A stretch of DNA of 64,000 bases from positions 19,582 to 83,581 of the IMG/VR virus record IMGVR_UViG_3300005095_000128. The stretch is one strand, 5' to 3'. Origin of the DNA: a virus. This document shows, piece by piece, positions 16,290 to 23,966 of this stretch. A model generated the notes under the pieces. That model searched no databases and was not told where the DNA came from. It was given only the letters and a program-made list of their open reading frames with translations. Made by a program: the position numbers and the translations under genes. Each line of letters opens with the position of its first letter. Position 1 is the stretch's first letter.

Positions 16290-16571
16290 CTACTCCCCCC
16301 TCTCGTACACCCGGAGGGTTGCCGCCGTCGAAGTGAGCTCTGAGGATGCGTCTGAGCTCACGATGTAGAAGGTATACACGCCAACCTGGTCAAGCAGGCC
16401 GGCAGGGACGGTGAGCGTCACGAGCGAGCCGGATACGCTCGTCGGTGCAAGCGTACCGGTCGTGCCATCTGGCTTCACGTAGTGGATCGTCATCAAGCCA
16501 GGCGGTAGTGCGCCATCGATATAGAACTCGATGGTGAAGCCGTAATCGCCCTTGTAAACACGCTCACTCAT
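16290..16571 (-). CDS. Small beta-sandwich protein, unknown
   Basis: The protein has 93 residues and is predicted all-beta: FTIEFYIDGALPPGLMTIHY, then strands ending in TAATLRVYERGE. The pattern is like the small N-terminal module of phage baseplate or upper-fibre proteins, or an Ig-like domain. It is 1 nt from the TerS candidate, so it should be co-expressed. Function unknown. Confidence 0.55.
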   Translation of the reverse strand: MSERVYKGDYGFTIEFYIDGALPPGLMTIHYVKPDGTTGTLAPTSVSGSLVTLTVPAGLLDQVGVYTFYIVSSDASSELTSTAATLRVYERGE

Positions 16572-16662
16572 CGAAGCTCACCACCAAACGTACACGGGGG
16601 CGAAAGGTAACCGTCGCGGCAACCCTCGTCGCAAACCGCACGTACAAGCGCAAAAGTGTCAT
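16564..16662 (-). CDS. Possible 32-residue peptide
   Basis: A short ORF with ATG 16662 preceded by GGGGGTGAAC; its stop overlaps the start of the next gene by 8 nt. The product is basic and Val/Arg-rich (MTLLRLYVRFATRVAATVTF...). The ribosome site and coupling suggest translation, but it could be only a leader for the next gene. Confidence 0.35.
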   Translation of the reverse strand: MTLLRLYVRFATRVAATVTFRPRVRLVVSFDE

Positions 16663-16688
16663 GTTCACCCCCGGAAAGGACTAAATAA

Positions 16689-16714
16689 CCGGCGCCCGCT
16701 TTCTGGAGCGCCGG
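16689..16714 (-). terminator. Hairpin followed by TTATTT
   Basis: CCGGCGC and GCGCCGG form a 7-bp stem with a 12-nt loop. On the minus strand the next bases are TTATTTAG. It separates the genes at 16735-20945 from the packaging and structural genes and may be a weak terminator. The stem sequence resembles the stronger hairpin at 25771-25795. Confidence 0.45.
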
Positions 16715-16734
16715 GAGTTCATAGATAACGAAGC

Positions 16735-16953
16735 TCAGTCGGAGAGGCGATTTGCCAAACGGCGCTCGCTTTCAGAAAGGAAGGCGTAAAGCGCTTCCCA
16801 GGTTAGAATCGCCTGCCCACCCTCGAGCGAAAGCCCGTCGAGAAACAACTCGATGCGAACGCCGTTTTTGAGCTCAACGATGAGATTCGGCTCCTGCTGA
16901 TAAATCGCCACCACATCGAAGTCGCCGATTTCCTCCTCGTGCACGATCGGCAT
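16735..16953 (-). CDS. Small protein, unknown
   Basis: The protein has 72 residues from ATG 16953, which has AGGGGG nine bases upstream. It is an alpha/beta sequence (VVAIYQQEPNLIVELKNGVR) similar in style to small DUF2442-like proteins, without a firm match. It is the last gene before the 16689 hairpin. Confidence 0.5.
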   Translation of the reverse strand: MPIVHEEEIGDFDVVAIYQQEPNLIVELKNGVRIELFLDGLSLEGGQAILTWEALYAFLSESERRLANRLSD

Positions 16954-16966
16954 AAGCCACAACCCC

Positions 16967-17479
16967 CTAGCTATAGACATCTCCCCAGTATCCGTAAATC
17001 AGGCCGCGGACCACATCATCGTCGAGCTCGCTAAGCATTCTGATGACGGTATCGAGGAACCTCGCTTGCGAGAGCTCCATCCCGGTGAGCTCGTGGTAGA
17101 TGTCGGCAAAGCGCTTGTACTGCTGCATGTAGAGCTCGTAGAGGCCCTCGTCAACCGTCGGCAAACGCTTACGACGACTTTGCGACTTGAGCAGGGCGCG
17201 AAGCGTTTGTGAGTCCTTCGATCGCATCAACTCGCGAGCGACCTTGTACCCGCGCTCGTCGGCAAGCCTCGCGCCGTAGTAGAGGCGATCGAGCGACAGG
17301 CTGGCTAGCTCGTCGTCGTCTAGGCGGTCGCGCCACGCCGACATCGCCACCCGCGCCTTGTGCACGAACGTCGGATGCACGCCGTACTCATCGGCAACGT
17401 CGATCGCGTTGCGCGGATCGTCAGCAACGGCCTTGATGAGCTCAAGCCTGGCTCGCTTGTAGTTGTCTACGGCCCCCAT
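16967..17479 (-). CDS. Helix-turn-helix protein, unknown
   Basis: The protein has 170 residues from ATG 17479, which overlaps the RusA-like gene by 13 nt. The first 50 residues contain a probable HTH (AIDVADEYGVHPTFVHKARV). The rest is helical with a basic patch (LLKSQSRRKRLP). It may be a transcription or recombination accessory factor acting late. Confidence 0.55.
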   Translation of the reverse strand: MGAVDNYKRARLELIKAVADDPRNAIDVADEYGVHPTFVHKARVAMSAWRDRLDDDELASLSLDRLYYGARLADERGYKVARELMRSKDSQTLRALLKSQSRRKRLPTVDEGLYELYMQQYKRFADIYHELTGMELSQARFLDTVIRMLSELDDDVVRGLIYGYWGDVYS

Positions 17480-17859
17480 GCCACCTGCACCACGAGGATG
17501 TCGGTCGGTAGATCCGCAAGCTGGTCGCGGAAGCCCCACAAGCCATACACCTGCTTTTCGTCGTAGAGGACGCCGGCGTTGATGAGGCCATCCACAACCG
17601 CCTGCAACACGCGGGGAAACGGAATCATCTCGTCCCCCGGGCGCGGCGCCTTGATCTCGTAGGTGATCGCGCGAACGTAAACAACGCGCACGGGGATCGG
17701 CTCGATGAGCGGGTAGATGCTACTCGCTCGTTCCCGCACGGCGTCCTTGAACTGGTCGTAGGAAAACCCCTTCTCGATGGGAACGATGAACGGCCCGAAC
17801 GTGCGAGCTACCTGAAAGTAGTTCTCTAGATCTTGCTGACCGTCGATAAGAGATGCCAT
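17467..17859 (-). CDS. RusA-like Holliday junction resolvase
   Basis: The protein has 130 residues. The C-terminal half matches the RusA layout: RPGDEMIPFPRVLQAVVDGL, then INAGVLYDEKQVYGLW. It keeps an Asp in VVDGL and in YDEKQV, but the usual N of the DxDN motif is replaced (GDEMIPF). RusA enzymes cut four-way junctions, helping to clear branched DNA before packaging, which suits its place in the late block. A second resolvase type is encoded at 60526. Confidence 0.6.
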   Translation of the reverse strand: MASLIDGQQDLENYFQVARTFGPFIVPIEKGFSYDQFKDAVRERASSIYPLIEPIPVRVVYVRAITYEIKAPRPGDEMIPFPRVLQAVVDGLINAGVLYDEKQVYGLWGFRDQLADLPTDILVVQVAWGP

Positions 17860-18155
17860 ACCTTCACCAGCGCCGCCACGTACTCCTTACCGTGATACCG
17901 CTCTGGCGACTTGAGGATGTTCTTGGTGCTTCGATCCAGCATGAGCCACACCCGCGCCACCTCGTTGCGCCCAATCAAACCAATCAGATCAGGGCGCGTT
18001 GGTGCGCGGTAGTCAGGATCCAACCCAGGCGATGCATAGCGCTTGATGAGCACCCAAATATCCCGCGGGTACGACCCGCCGAGAAAGCGGGCCATCAAGC
18101 GAGCTACTTGAACTAGTTGCTCTGGGCTAACCTCCACGGAGTGTGAGTTGCTCAT
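17826..18155 (-). CDS. Unknown basic protein
   Basis: The protein has 109 residues, helical and basic, with no recognised motif. It overlaps its neighbours by about 30 nt at both ends, so it is translated as part of the same tightly packed operon. Confidence 0.5.
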   Translation of the reverse strand: MSNSHSVEVSPEQLVQVARLMARFLGGSYPRDIWVLIKRYASPGLDPDYRAPTRPDLIGLIGRNEVARVWLMLDRSTKNILKSPERYHGKEYVAALVKVWHLLSTVSKI

Positions 18156-18522
18156 GCCAGGTATAGGTCCTCCCGCACGTTGGGCACGAGTGCACGAGCT
18201 CGCGGCACAGAATCTCGGGTTTGTCCTCGGCGAAAAACCAGAGTCGCGAGTGCTGGCGCACCCGCGACTTCCTCAACGAGTCTGTGCAGCACGGTCGTTC
18301 ACCGACCGGGCGTTGCTCAAGTGAGTAGAAGTTCGCGCCGCACTTCGTGCACTGGAAACGGTATTGCGTCGCGATGATGTCCGGGTTCATCGTGTCCTTG
18401 CGCGTGCCAGACCGCGCCTGGCGGAGCTTGCCGCCACAGTACGGACACGAAGCCAATCTCGCTATGATTCTCGCATCATCGCGCATGATACTTTCGCATA
18501 AAGTGTCAGTCAATACCTCCAT
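18127..18522 (-). CDS. Multi-cysteine zinc-binding protein
   Basis: The protein has 131 residues with three CxxC pairs (CPYCGG, CTKCGA, CPTCGR) and one CC pair, enough for two zinc ribbons. ATG 18522 follows CGGAGGATGACGC. Zinc-ribbon proteins of this size in phages often bind DNA, RNA polymerase or RNA; the target here is unknown. Confidence 0.6.
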   Translation of the reverse strand: MEVLTDTLCESIMRDDARIIARLASCPYCGGKLRQARSGTRKDTMNPDIIATQYRFQCTKCGANFYSLEQRPVGERPCCTDSLRKSRVRQHSRLWFFAEDKPEILCRELVHSCPTCGRTYTWHEQLTLRGG

Positions 18523-18544
18523 GCGTCATCCTCCGATAGTAGCG

Positions 18545-19324
18545 TCAACTAGAAACAGCGTCATCATCGAGTTTGAGCTTCGCCACAAGCCGCTCGCGCT
18601 CACCCTCCGTGAGATGATATGCATCATCACGCAACTTTATGTCAAGCGCCTCAAGCTCTCTCCTGGTGAGATAAACACGGTCCAGCACCTCAGAATCGAT
18701 GAGGTCAACGAGCTCGGCGAACCCACTACTGATACCCCGCACGAGCATCTTGGTCGCCTCGGCGAACTCACGGGTCTCAGGCTGGGCGTGCTCGCTAATG
18801 CGAAGCTGCCAGAAGTGCATCAGCGCCCGCAAGTTCGCGGTGAAGTAGATTTGGGTCATCGTCGCTAACGGAAGTACGGCCCTTGCCACTTCACGCGGTA
18901 CACCGAACTCGTCGACGAGCTCCTGGTAAGTGCCAACCGCAAAATCGATGGCCTCCCACAAACGATCGAGCGCGTAGACGCTTTCACCTACGCGCTCCTC
19001 ACTCGGAAGCCAGTAATCACCATCGAGGCGCTTGTACCTACCACTCAACTCGTTCCAGCTAAAGCCAATGCGGTGGCGCATCACCTGACGCGCTACGAAG
19101 ATGGGAACCTCGGCCTCAAAGGTAAACACAACGTGCTCGAACGGCGTTCCGTGGTCGTTCTGCAATAGGAAGCGGATGAGGTTGAGGTCCTTCTCGCGCC
19201 CTTTGAGTCCCTTGCCAAAGCTCGTGCGTGCTGCCTCGGCAGGGACAAGCTCGTGCCCCATGTGGCGCACGAGCTTGACGTAGCCACGGCCATCGTAGAG
19301 TTTTACAGTACGCTCACGGTCCAT
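18545..19324 (-). CDS. thyX: FAD-dependent thymidylate synthase ThyX
   Basis: The protein has 259 residues. The ThyX signature RHRx7S is exact: Arg83, His84, Arg85 to Ser94 in RHRIGFSWNELS. The enzyme makes dTMP from dUMP using FAD, NADPH and methylene-tetrahydrofolate. Together with the dUTPase at 26070 and the dCTP deaminase family protein at 61206 it supplies dTMP for replication. It overlaps the upstream gene by 22 nt and should use the promoter at 19600-19627. It lies in the leftward block, away from the other nucleotide genes. Confidence 0.95.
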   Translation of the reverse strand: MDRERTVKLYDGRGYVKLVRHMGHELVPAEAARTSFGKGLKGREKDLNLIRFLLQNDHGTPFEHVVFTFEAEVPIFVARQVMRHRIGFSWNELSGRYKRLDGDYWLPSEERVGESVYALDRLWEAIDFAVGTYQELVDEFGVPREVARAVLPLATMTQIYFTANLRALMHFWQLRISEHAQPETREFAEATKMLVRGISSGFAELVDLIDSEVLDRVYLTRRELEALDIKLRDDAYHLTEGERERLVAKLKLDDDAVSS

Positions 19325-19587
19325 TTGGGTAGATCACCCCGCCAGGTGAACGGATGCTTCCAGAACTTCCGATAGCGTTCCCACTCGTCGCAGGTCACTT
19401 CCCAATCGTAGGGTGCCAACGGATGTGGTGGTTGAACCGGATAAGGAACTGGAACAAAAACGGGGCCAACGCCATGCCCCCGCCTAAGCTCCTCAACCTC
19501 GCGCCGAAGCTCTTCTACTTCCCTTGATAAGCGCTCGATCTCACGTGCTAGCTCTCTGCCGATGTCCCTAGCCACGCAACTCACCAA
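19303..19587 (-). CDS. Coiled-coil protein, unknown
   Basis: The protein has up to 94 residues. An N-terminal heptad-repeat coiled coil (LSREVEELRREVEELRRG) is followed by a Pro-rich stretch and a Trp-rich tail. The exact start (TTG 19587, GTG 19584 or later) is open, since the likely transcription start is only ~6 nt upstream. It may oligomerise; function unknown. Confidence 0.5.
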   Translation of the reverse strand: MVSCVARDIGRELAREIERLSREVEELRREVEELRRGHGVGPVFVPVPYPVQPPHPLAPYDWEVTCDEWERYRKFWKHPFTWRGDLPKWTVSVL

Positions 19588-19599
19588 CCCTTCTTCGCA

Positions 19600-19627
19600 A
19601 TGATAACACGATGCATCGACTACGCAA
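19600..19627 (-). promoter_or_regulatory. Sigma70-like promoter of the ThyX operon
   Basis: Minus strand: TTGCGT, 16 nt, TATCAT with TG one base before the -10 (extended -10). It ends 12 nt before the first possible start codon of the coiled-coil gene and overlaps the stop of the upstream gene. Confidence 0.5.
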
Positions 19628-20945
19628 CCGCTCCTCGCGCAACGTGGAAGGCCATCCGCTCCGTACCCGGTCGCGGCTTGCTAGCAGAAACCTGGAAACC
19701 GAACAGGAACCTCCATCGTCGCTTCTTCGCTAGCCAGCCGTGCGGATAGAACAGGTTGGCAAGTTCGTCGAGGTAGTGCCTCATGTAGGACGGCATGCGC
19801 TCAAGATCGCGCTTCATTCGCTCGAGGAAGGTCAACCAAACCCATGCACCATACTGGGAGCCGTAGCGGTAGACCCAGCGCCAGTTCTCGATCCACGCAA
19901 GCAGCGTGGAGTGGGACACGCCAACCGCCCTGGCCGCCGCCCGCACACTCGCACCAGCGTTGATGAGCATGAACGCGAACGCATGACGCGGCGACCACTC
20001 AGCCTTCGAGGCGCCAAAAACGTTGTAGGCAACGTGAATCTTGGGCTCCTGGTGGGTGGTCGGTTTTTCGGGTGTAATCATGGAAGCATCCCCTTTGTTG
20101 TGAGGTTGCAAGCCATTATTAATCTCCTTAAAGCCGAGGAAAGAAAGTGAGGCGTTCAATTCATGCCCGGCGTCATAGAACGGTATTTTGACCACCGGAG
20201 CAATTTGCTTAAAGCTCTCCTTACTAAGCGTTCCTAAGTAAGGAGAGCTTTCTTTCCTAACATCCACTTGACGTAAGGTGCTGTAGAATTCGACGAAGAA
20301 ATCCTTAGCAATCCTATCAAGGTAGAGTAAGATACTAAGACCTCCAAGGTTACTAGTGATGCTAACGTAGCCGTACTCCTCGAGTCTTAGTAGATACTTT
20401 CTAAGTACATCGAGATTCATAGGAGCTACGCGGAGCAATTCCGCACGCCGGACCATCAGCCTTGGTGTTCCAAATTTCTGTCGCTCGATTTTTTTCGCGG
20501 TGCTACGCAACGGACGCGGGCGGGCGAGCGCGGCGAGCAGCGAGTGCAGTACGCGTGATGCGTTCGTATCTGGCAGCTTCCACGCCGCCCATGCGCCACT
20601 CTCGAGGCCGCGCACCATGCCGCTGGCCACGTCGCGCACGGTCAGCGGCTTAGCAAACTCCTCGCTTTCGAGAAGAATCTCACGAGCCCCATCGTAGCCG
20701 TAGGCGTCGATGAGGTCGCGCACTGTGGCCTGCCCCACGGCGTCCATGTCGAGGACGCGTGGGTATGCTCGCTTGTAGATGGCCAAGCGCTTGGCTACGC
20801 CCTTTGCCTTCCTGTGCTGGCTCCTTGGGAAGACGATGAGCACTTCCTCGCCATCGCGCACCTCGCTCTCGCGCCAGGTGGCTCTCGTTCCTAGCGCGAG
20901 CTCGAGCATCTTGGCGTCGCCTGGCGAGTAAGCCAGCACAACCAT
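19620..20945 (-). CDS. Large helix-turn-helix protein, candidate late or replication regulator
   Basis: The protein has 441 residues from ATG 20945, chosen because the promoter at 20955-20983 ends 9 nt before it; starts further upstream overlap the -10 box. An HTH of resolvase or transposase type lies near residues 330-355 (ASVRAAARAVGVSHSTLLAW). A winged-helix-like part may lie near residues 170-215. The stretch 20100-20450 is more AT-rich than its surroundings. As first gene of the leftward block, opposite the early operon, it may switch transcription. A plasmid-type initiator is an alternative. Confidence 0.6.
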   Translation of the reverse strand: MVVLAYSPGDAKMLELALGTRATWRESEVRDGEEVLIVFPRSQHRKAKGVAKRLAIYKRAYPRVLDMDAVGQATVRDLIDAYGYDGAREILLESEEFAKPLTVRDVASGMVRGLESGAWAAWKLPDTNASRVLHSLLAALARPRPLRSTAKKIERQKFGTPRLMVRRAELLRVAPMNLDVLRKYLLRLEEYGYVSITSNLGGLSILLYLDRIAKDFFVEFYSTLRQVDVRKESSPYLGTLSKESFKQIAPVVKIPFYDAGHELNASLSFLGFKEINNGLQPHNKGDASMITPEKPTTHQEPKIHVAYNVFGASKAEWSPRHAFAFMLINAGASVRAAARAVGVSHSTLLAWIENWRWVYRYGSQYGAWVWLTFLERMKRDLERMPSYMRHYLDELANLFYPHGWLAKKRRWRFLFGFQVSASKPRPGTERMAFHVARGAVA

Positions 20946-20954
20946 ATCGGCGTG

Positions 20955-20983
20955 AGTATACATCACTCGTAAAAACTATGCAA
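20955..20983 (-). promoter_or_regulatory. Promoter for the leftward HTH gene (leaderless mRNA)
   Basis: Minus strand: TTGCAT, 17 nt, TATACT. The -10 box ends 9 nt before ATG 20945, which implies a leaderless transcript. It is divergent to the rightward promoter at 20996. Confidence 0.62.
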
Positions 20984-20995
20984 GACCCATCATCG

Positions 20996-21020
20996 TTGAC
21001 GCTGGGGTGGATGATATGCT
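20996..21020 (+). promoter_or_regulatory. Candidate early promoter or operator (TTGACG-N13-TATGCT)
   Basis: TTGACG and TATGCT are only 13 nt apart, too close for standard sigma70 spacing. The 29-nt block matches the element at 38567-38595 in about 22 positions, so it may be a shared regulator site that includes a -10 box. A 22-nt leader with AGGAGGTG leads to ATG 21043. Confidence 0.45.
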
Positions 21021-21042
21021 AACCTTTGCCCAGGAGGTGTGT

Positions 21043-21219
21043 ATGCCTGACATCGAAAGAATGGCGAAGCGTATCGCGAGGGAGTGGAAAGATGATGAAA
21101 TCTTCGAGCTCATCAAGCATATTGACCTCATCGTTGGCGATTGCCAATTTACCAAAACGATGCACGACTACTTCGACCGGGCAGTGACCTACGATTGCTC
21201 TGAAGTGGAGGAGGGTTGA
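21043..21219 (+). CDS. Small early protein, unknown
   Basis: The protein has 58 residues from ATG 21043, with CAGGAGGTG upstream. It is helical and acidic at the end (YDCSEVEEG). First gene of the rightward early operon, expressed soon after infection if the promoter at 20996 is active. Confidence 0.55.
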   Translation: MPDIERMAKRIAREWKDDEIFELIKHIDLIVGDCQFTKTMHDYFDRAVTYDCSEVEEG

Positions 21220-21614
21220 TGCGCAGACTCATCGACTTTTTCATGTTCGACCTCGTTGCGTGGATCAAAGCACGTAGCTATGGCGTTATCTCCGTGCACG
21301 AGGAGAAGCTCGGCAACTTCTCTATCAAGGTTTACAAGGTCAAGCGTGACGTCTTTTTCATCTCCGGGCGCCACGTGTTCGTCGGCCCGAGCTTTCAGCA
21401 GTTCTGGGAAGGCAAGCTCAAGGTCGTGGCCTTCGTGACAGCGTGCATCCTAACCAAGGCTCCGATTCGTGCCTGGCTTTGCAAGGAGTGCCAGCGTAGG
21501 GCGATCAAGCTTCTGAGCAACATGTACCAGAAGTCAACCGACCCACCTTTTGTCGATGGCTCGTGGGTGAACATCTGCTTGCGGGAGGTGTCCAAGCGTG
21601 GTGCTGCTTCTTGA
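21219..21614 (+). CDS. Unknown early protein with CxxC
   Basis: The protein has 131 residues. The ATG overlaps the previous stop (TGATG) with GGAGGG upstream. The N-terminal ~25 residues are hydrophobic (LIDFFMFDLVAWI) and may associate with membrane; a single CKEC pair lies near residue 90. No family was recognised. Confidence 0.52.
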   Translation: MRRLIDFFMFDLVAWIKARSYGVISVHEEKLGNFSIKVYKVKRDVFFISGRHVFVGPSFQQFWEGKLKVVAFVTACILTKAPIRAWLCKECQRRAIKLLSNMYQKSTDPPFVDGSWVNICLREVSKRGAAS

Positions 21615-21855
21615 TATTGCAACGGCTATTGCTCTTGGTGCCATCGCCATCCCGATCGTCAACGCCTTCTACTTCGCGTTTGCCGACTTTAGGGAAACCG
21701 GGCAGCGCGGGTTCATCTACCCGATGCTGCTTAGTGCGTTCATCGCAATCGACATCATGCTGTGGTTAGCCGTGCACGAGCTCAAGATCGCGCTTGGCGG
21801 CTTCATGACTGGCATCGTCATCGGCGCTTTTCAAATCGCGCTCGAGGAGGCATAG
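21598..21855 (+). CDS. Small membrane protein, three helices
   Basis: The protein has 85 residues with three probable membrane helices (IATAIALGAIAIPIVNAFYF, IYPMLLSAFIAIDIMLWLA and a C-terminal one). The GTG start is preceded by GGGAGGTG. It is one of three membrane proteins in this early operon; possible roles include superinfection control or membrane takeover. Confidence 0.55.
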   Translation: MVLLLDIATAIALGAIAIPIVNAFYFAFADFRETGQRGFIYPMLLSAFIAIDIMLWLAVHELKIALGGFMTGIVIGAFQIALEEA

Positions 21856-21858
21856 GCA

Positions 21859-22059
21859 GTGCGGTTTCTGGCTGGAGTATGCAAGCTACTTGATGCGATT
21901 GGCACGATCCTTGGTGGCATCATCTACGGCATTATGTTTGGTATTGCGTTCGTGCTCGTCGTGATTGCCACCACGATAGACTACGTGCTCGATGCCATTC
22001 GCGAGTTCGTGAGTTGCAAGAAGGATAGCGGCTTCGATGAAGTGCATGGGGAGGCATGA
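21859..22059 (+). CDS. Small membrane protein
   Basis: The protein has 66 residues. A long hydrophobic, Gly- and Ile-rich segment (TILGGIIYGIMFGIAFVLVV) forms one or two helices, followed by a polar tail. The GTG start follows GAGGAGG. The stop overlaps the next gene by 4 nt. Confidence 0.52.
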   Translation: MRFLAGVCKLLDAIGTILGGIIYGIMFGIAFVLVVIATTIDYVLDAIREFVSCKKDSGFDEVHGEA

Positions 22060-22379
22060 TGAGTCGGTGCGTGGCTAGAGTGACGGTGTTTATCAAGGGC
22101 TTTTCCATCTATGAAGAGATAGTGCCAGTTGAGAAGCTTCCGCAAGACCTAGATGCCGCTTTCGATGTTGGCACGGCACTTCTTGCATCAACCGGAACGC
22201 TTCTCGAGGTCGAAATCGAGGAAGGCGTGCGGTTTGCGCACTCCAAGGAGCTAGAAGCGTACATCCTGCATAAATTCCTCGAGAAGTACGGGCGCGATCT
22301 ATTACGCGTGCTCGAGCCAGAATGGATCAAGTTAGATTACGAGATCGTGAACATTGCCGCCGAGTACCGTGGTGAATGA
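22056..22379 (+). CDS. Unknown early protein
   Basis: The protein has 107 residues, alpha/beta, acidic in the middle, and ends in AEYRGE. The ATG overlaps the previous stop as ATGA, with GGGGAGG before it. No motif was recognised. Confidence 0.5.
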   Translation: MMSRCVARVTVFIKGFSIYEEIVPVEKLPQDLDAAFDVGTALLASTGTLLEVEIEEGVRFAHSKELEAYILHKFLEKYGRDLLRVLEPEWIKLDYEIVNIAAEYRGE

Positions 22380-22758
22380 TTTGCGTGATGCGTTCTTGCA
22401 TGCGGTCAAACGCTCGAGGTGCCTGGCGTGCGGGCGCGTAGGCGTTGACATGGCTCACGTGCCCTACTGGTCAACGAAGCTGGGCCGCTTCGTTCGCCCC
22501 TCGCACAAGGGTGTGGGGTGGTTTTTCGCCATTCCGCTATGCCGGCAATGCCACCTCGAGCAACACCGCCTCGGATACGAACGCTTTGCGGAGCGTAAGC
22601 TTGGTGGGCTGCTAGCTCAGTATCGCTGGATTGCGCATACCATTGCATCGCTACTTGACATGCATGCACCTAAGTGTGATACGGTTGACACATGCGGGAG
22701 GTGGATACGTGAGGCAATTGAGTCGGAAGCCGCCTGCGCCGGGGCAGGACGCAATTGA
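22369..22758 (+). CDS. HNH-like zinc protein (DUF968-type layout)
   Basis: The protein has about 129 residues; the exact GTG start (22369 or 22372) is uncertain. Metal-binding residues follow the layout CLACG...AHV...PLCRQCHLEQHRLG, which resembles the HNH-type DUF968/YbcO nucleases of phages. A structural zinc and a His-metal catalytic centre are plausible. Host or phage DNA cleavage or recombination is inferred. Confidence 0.6.
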   Translation: MVNDLRDAFLHAVKRSRCLACGRVGVDMAHVPYWSTKLGRFVRPSHKGVGWFFAIPLCRQCHLEQHRLGYERFAERKLGGLLAQYRWIAHTIASLLDMHAPKCDTVDTCGRWIREAIESEAACAGAGRN

Positions 22759-22963
22759 GCACTACCGCATGCTGCTCGAAAACGTCGGCATTACGTACTA
22801 CACCAAGGAGATCGCGCGTTTGCACCGCGATGGAAAGGTGCCGGATGAGGCGATGCTTCTTGCGCTCAACATCGCGCTCGAGGCTGAGCAGAAGCTAATG
22901 ACGATCTACCGCGACTACGACGATGATCCGACTATGGAGAACCTGAAGGAGCTTATCGACTAG
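22709..22963 (+). CDS. Small helical early protein
   Basis: The protein has 84 residues from the GTG at 22709, with GGGAGGTGG upstream, overlapping the previous gene by 50 nt. It is helical and acidic (LLALNIALEAEQKLMTIYRD). No motif was recognised. Confidence 0.5.
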   Translation: MRQLSRKPPAPGQDAIEHYRMLLENVGITYYTKEIARLHRDGKVPDEAMLLALNIALEAEQKLMTIYRDYDDDPTMENLKELID

Positions 22964-22972
22964 GGGGTTAGT

Positions 22973-23293
22973 ATGGGAATCGCGCTATTGTTCGCCGTAA
23001 TGGCCGCAACCTTCTTCCTCGTCGGAATGCCGGCGTGGGGGTGGTTCATCACAGCCATCGCCGCCGTGCTCGGTGCATTTGAGCTCTACCTGCACGTGAA
23101 GTACCGGCAAACGCTCTCCTCGCGTTTCTACCACACGTGGAAGACGCGGCCGAGAGCCATCATCATCGTCGGCATCGTATTCTTCATCGTGCTCGGCCTG
23201 CTCATCTACCACCTGCTTGGATACTGGGATGGTAGCCTTGATCTTACGCGGCCGATGAGGGGGATGGTGTGGGCAAGTTGCGCGTGCGCGTAA
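22973..23293 (+). CDS. Membrane protein, three helices
   Basis: The protein has 106 residues. There are two N-terminal hydrophobic helices (IALLFAVMAATFFLVGM and WFITAIAAVLGAFELYL) and a third at IIIVGIVFFIVLGLLIYHLL. A basic loop links helices 2 and 3, so it should sit in the inner membrane. Role unknown. Confidence 0.55.
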   Translation: MGIALLFAVMAATFFLVGMPAWGWFITAIAAVLGAFELYLHVKYRQTLSSRFYHTWKTRPRAIIIVGIVFFIVLGLLIYHLLGYWDGSLDLTRPMRGMVWASCACA

Positions 23294-23454
23294 ATCTTGA
23301 ACGCGACGATGGGGTTGTAGCTCGTTTCGAGAAGGTCGTTGAGGCAGACGACAAGAGCGCATACGAGCTCTACGACTTCATCGTCGCACACGTGAACCAG
23401 TTAGAGCAACGTGAGCGAATCACAAAGGCACCACCGGTTAGAGAGTCGACGTAA
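23269..23454 (+). CDS. Small protein, unknown
   Basis: The protein has 61 residues; the GTG start overlaps the previous gene by 25 nt. It is an alpha/beta sequence (LRVRVNLERDDGVVARFEKV) with a charged tail. No motif was recognised. Confidence 0.48.
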   Translation: MGKLRVRVNLERDDGVVARFEKVVEADDKSAYELYDFIVAHVNQLEQRERITKAPPVREST

Positions 23455-23734
23455 GAAGGCATGGGTATACCAGACCTCGCTCTCCCCGCTCGGGCAGTTG
23501 ATCTTGATGCTCCTCAACCTGGGCGGGGGAGCGTTCCACATCAACGAGGTGATCCTCGCCATGTACCGGAACGGCTTTTCGAGGAGGGCGGTGATAGCGA
23601 CGATAGACAAGCTTGGAGACCTCGGGCTCATCAAGTCGGTTGGCGCCGGTCACTGTATCACGCTCACCGAGAAGGGGAGGTGGAACCTTGCTTCGGGCAA
23701 TAGCGCTGGCGTGCACGATGGCGAGGCTGGCTAA
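23411..23734 (+). CDS. Winged-helix DNA-binding protein
   Basis: The protein has 107 residues. Its middle fits a winged helix: INEVILAMYRNGFSRRAVIA for the HTH, then a wing at LIKSVGAGHCITLTEKG. A basic N-terminus (HHRLESRRKKAW) may add DNA contacts. It is likely a transcription regulator of the early switch. Confidence 0.6.
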   Translation: MSESQRHHRLESRRKKAWVYQTSLSPLGQLILMLLNLGGGAFHINEVILAMYRNGFSRRAVIATIDKLGDLGLIKSVGAGHCITLTEKGRWNLASGNSAGVHDGEAG

Positions 23735-23966
23735 GCAGGTTGTGGCCGCGACGGCGTGCACCCACGTCGATCGCTGCACTTCGCCCGTAGAAGTATTCGA
23801 GCAGTGCGTCGACGGGGCGATGTTTGCCCGCTTCGCCGTCGATGAGTTGAAGCGTCCGCGCATTACCGGCGTTGTGTGCTTCTTCGTCGGTTTGTTATCA
23901 TGGTTGCGGCATGGCACGAAGCACATCGAATCCGTCGCGCAAAAGTTCATCGAATCCGCCGGATAG
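23688..23966 (+). CDS. Unknown protein with one hydrophobic segment
   Basis: The protein has 92 residues from TTG 23688, which has GGGGAGGTGG upstream; ATG 23718 is another possible start. A hydrophobic stretch (ITGVVCFFVGLLSWL) lies near residue 65. Four cysteines occur in the first half. It overlaps the next gene by 56 nt. Confidence 0.45.
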   Translation: MLRAIALACTMARLAKQVVAATACTHVDRCTSPVEVFEQCVDGAMFARFAVDELKRPRITGVVCFFVGLLSWLRHGTKHIESVAQKFIESAG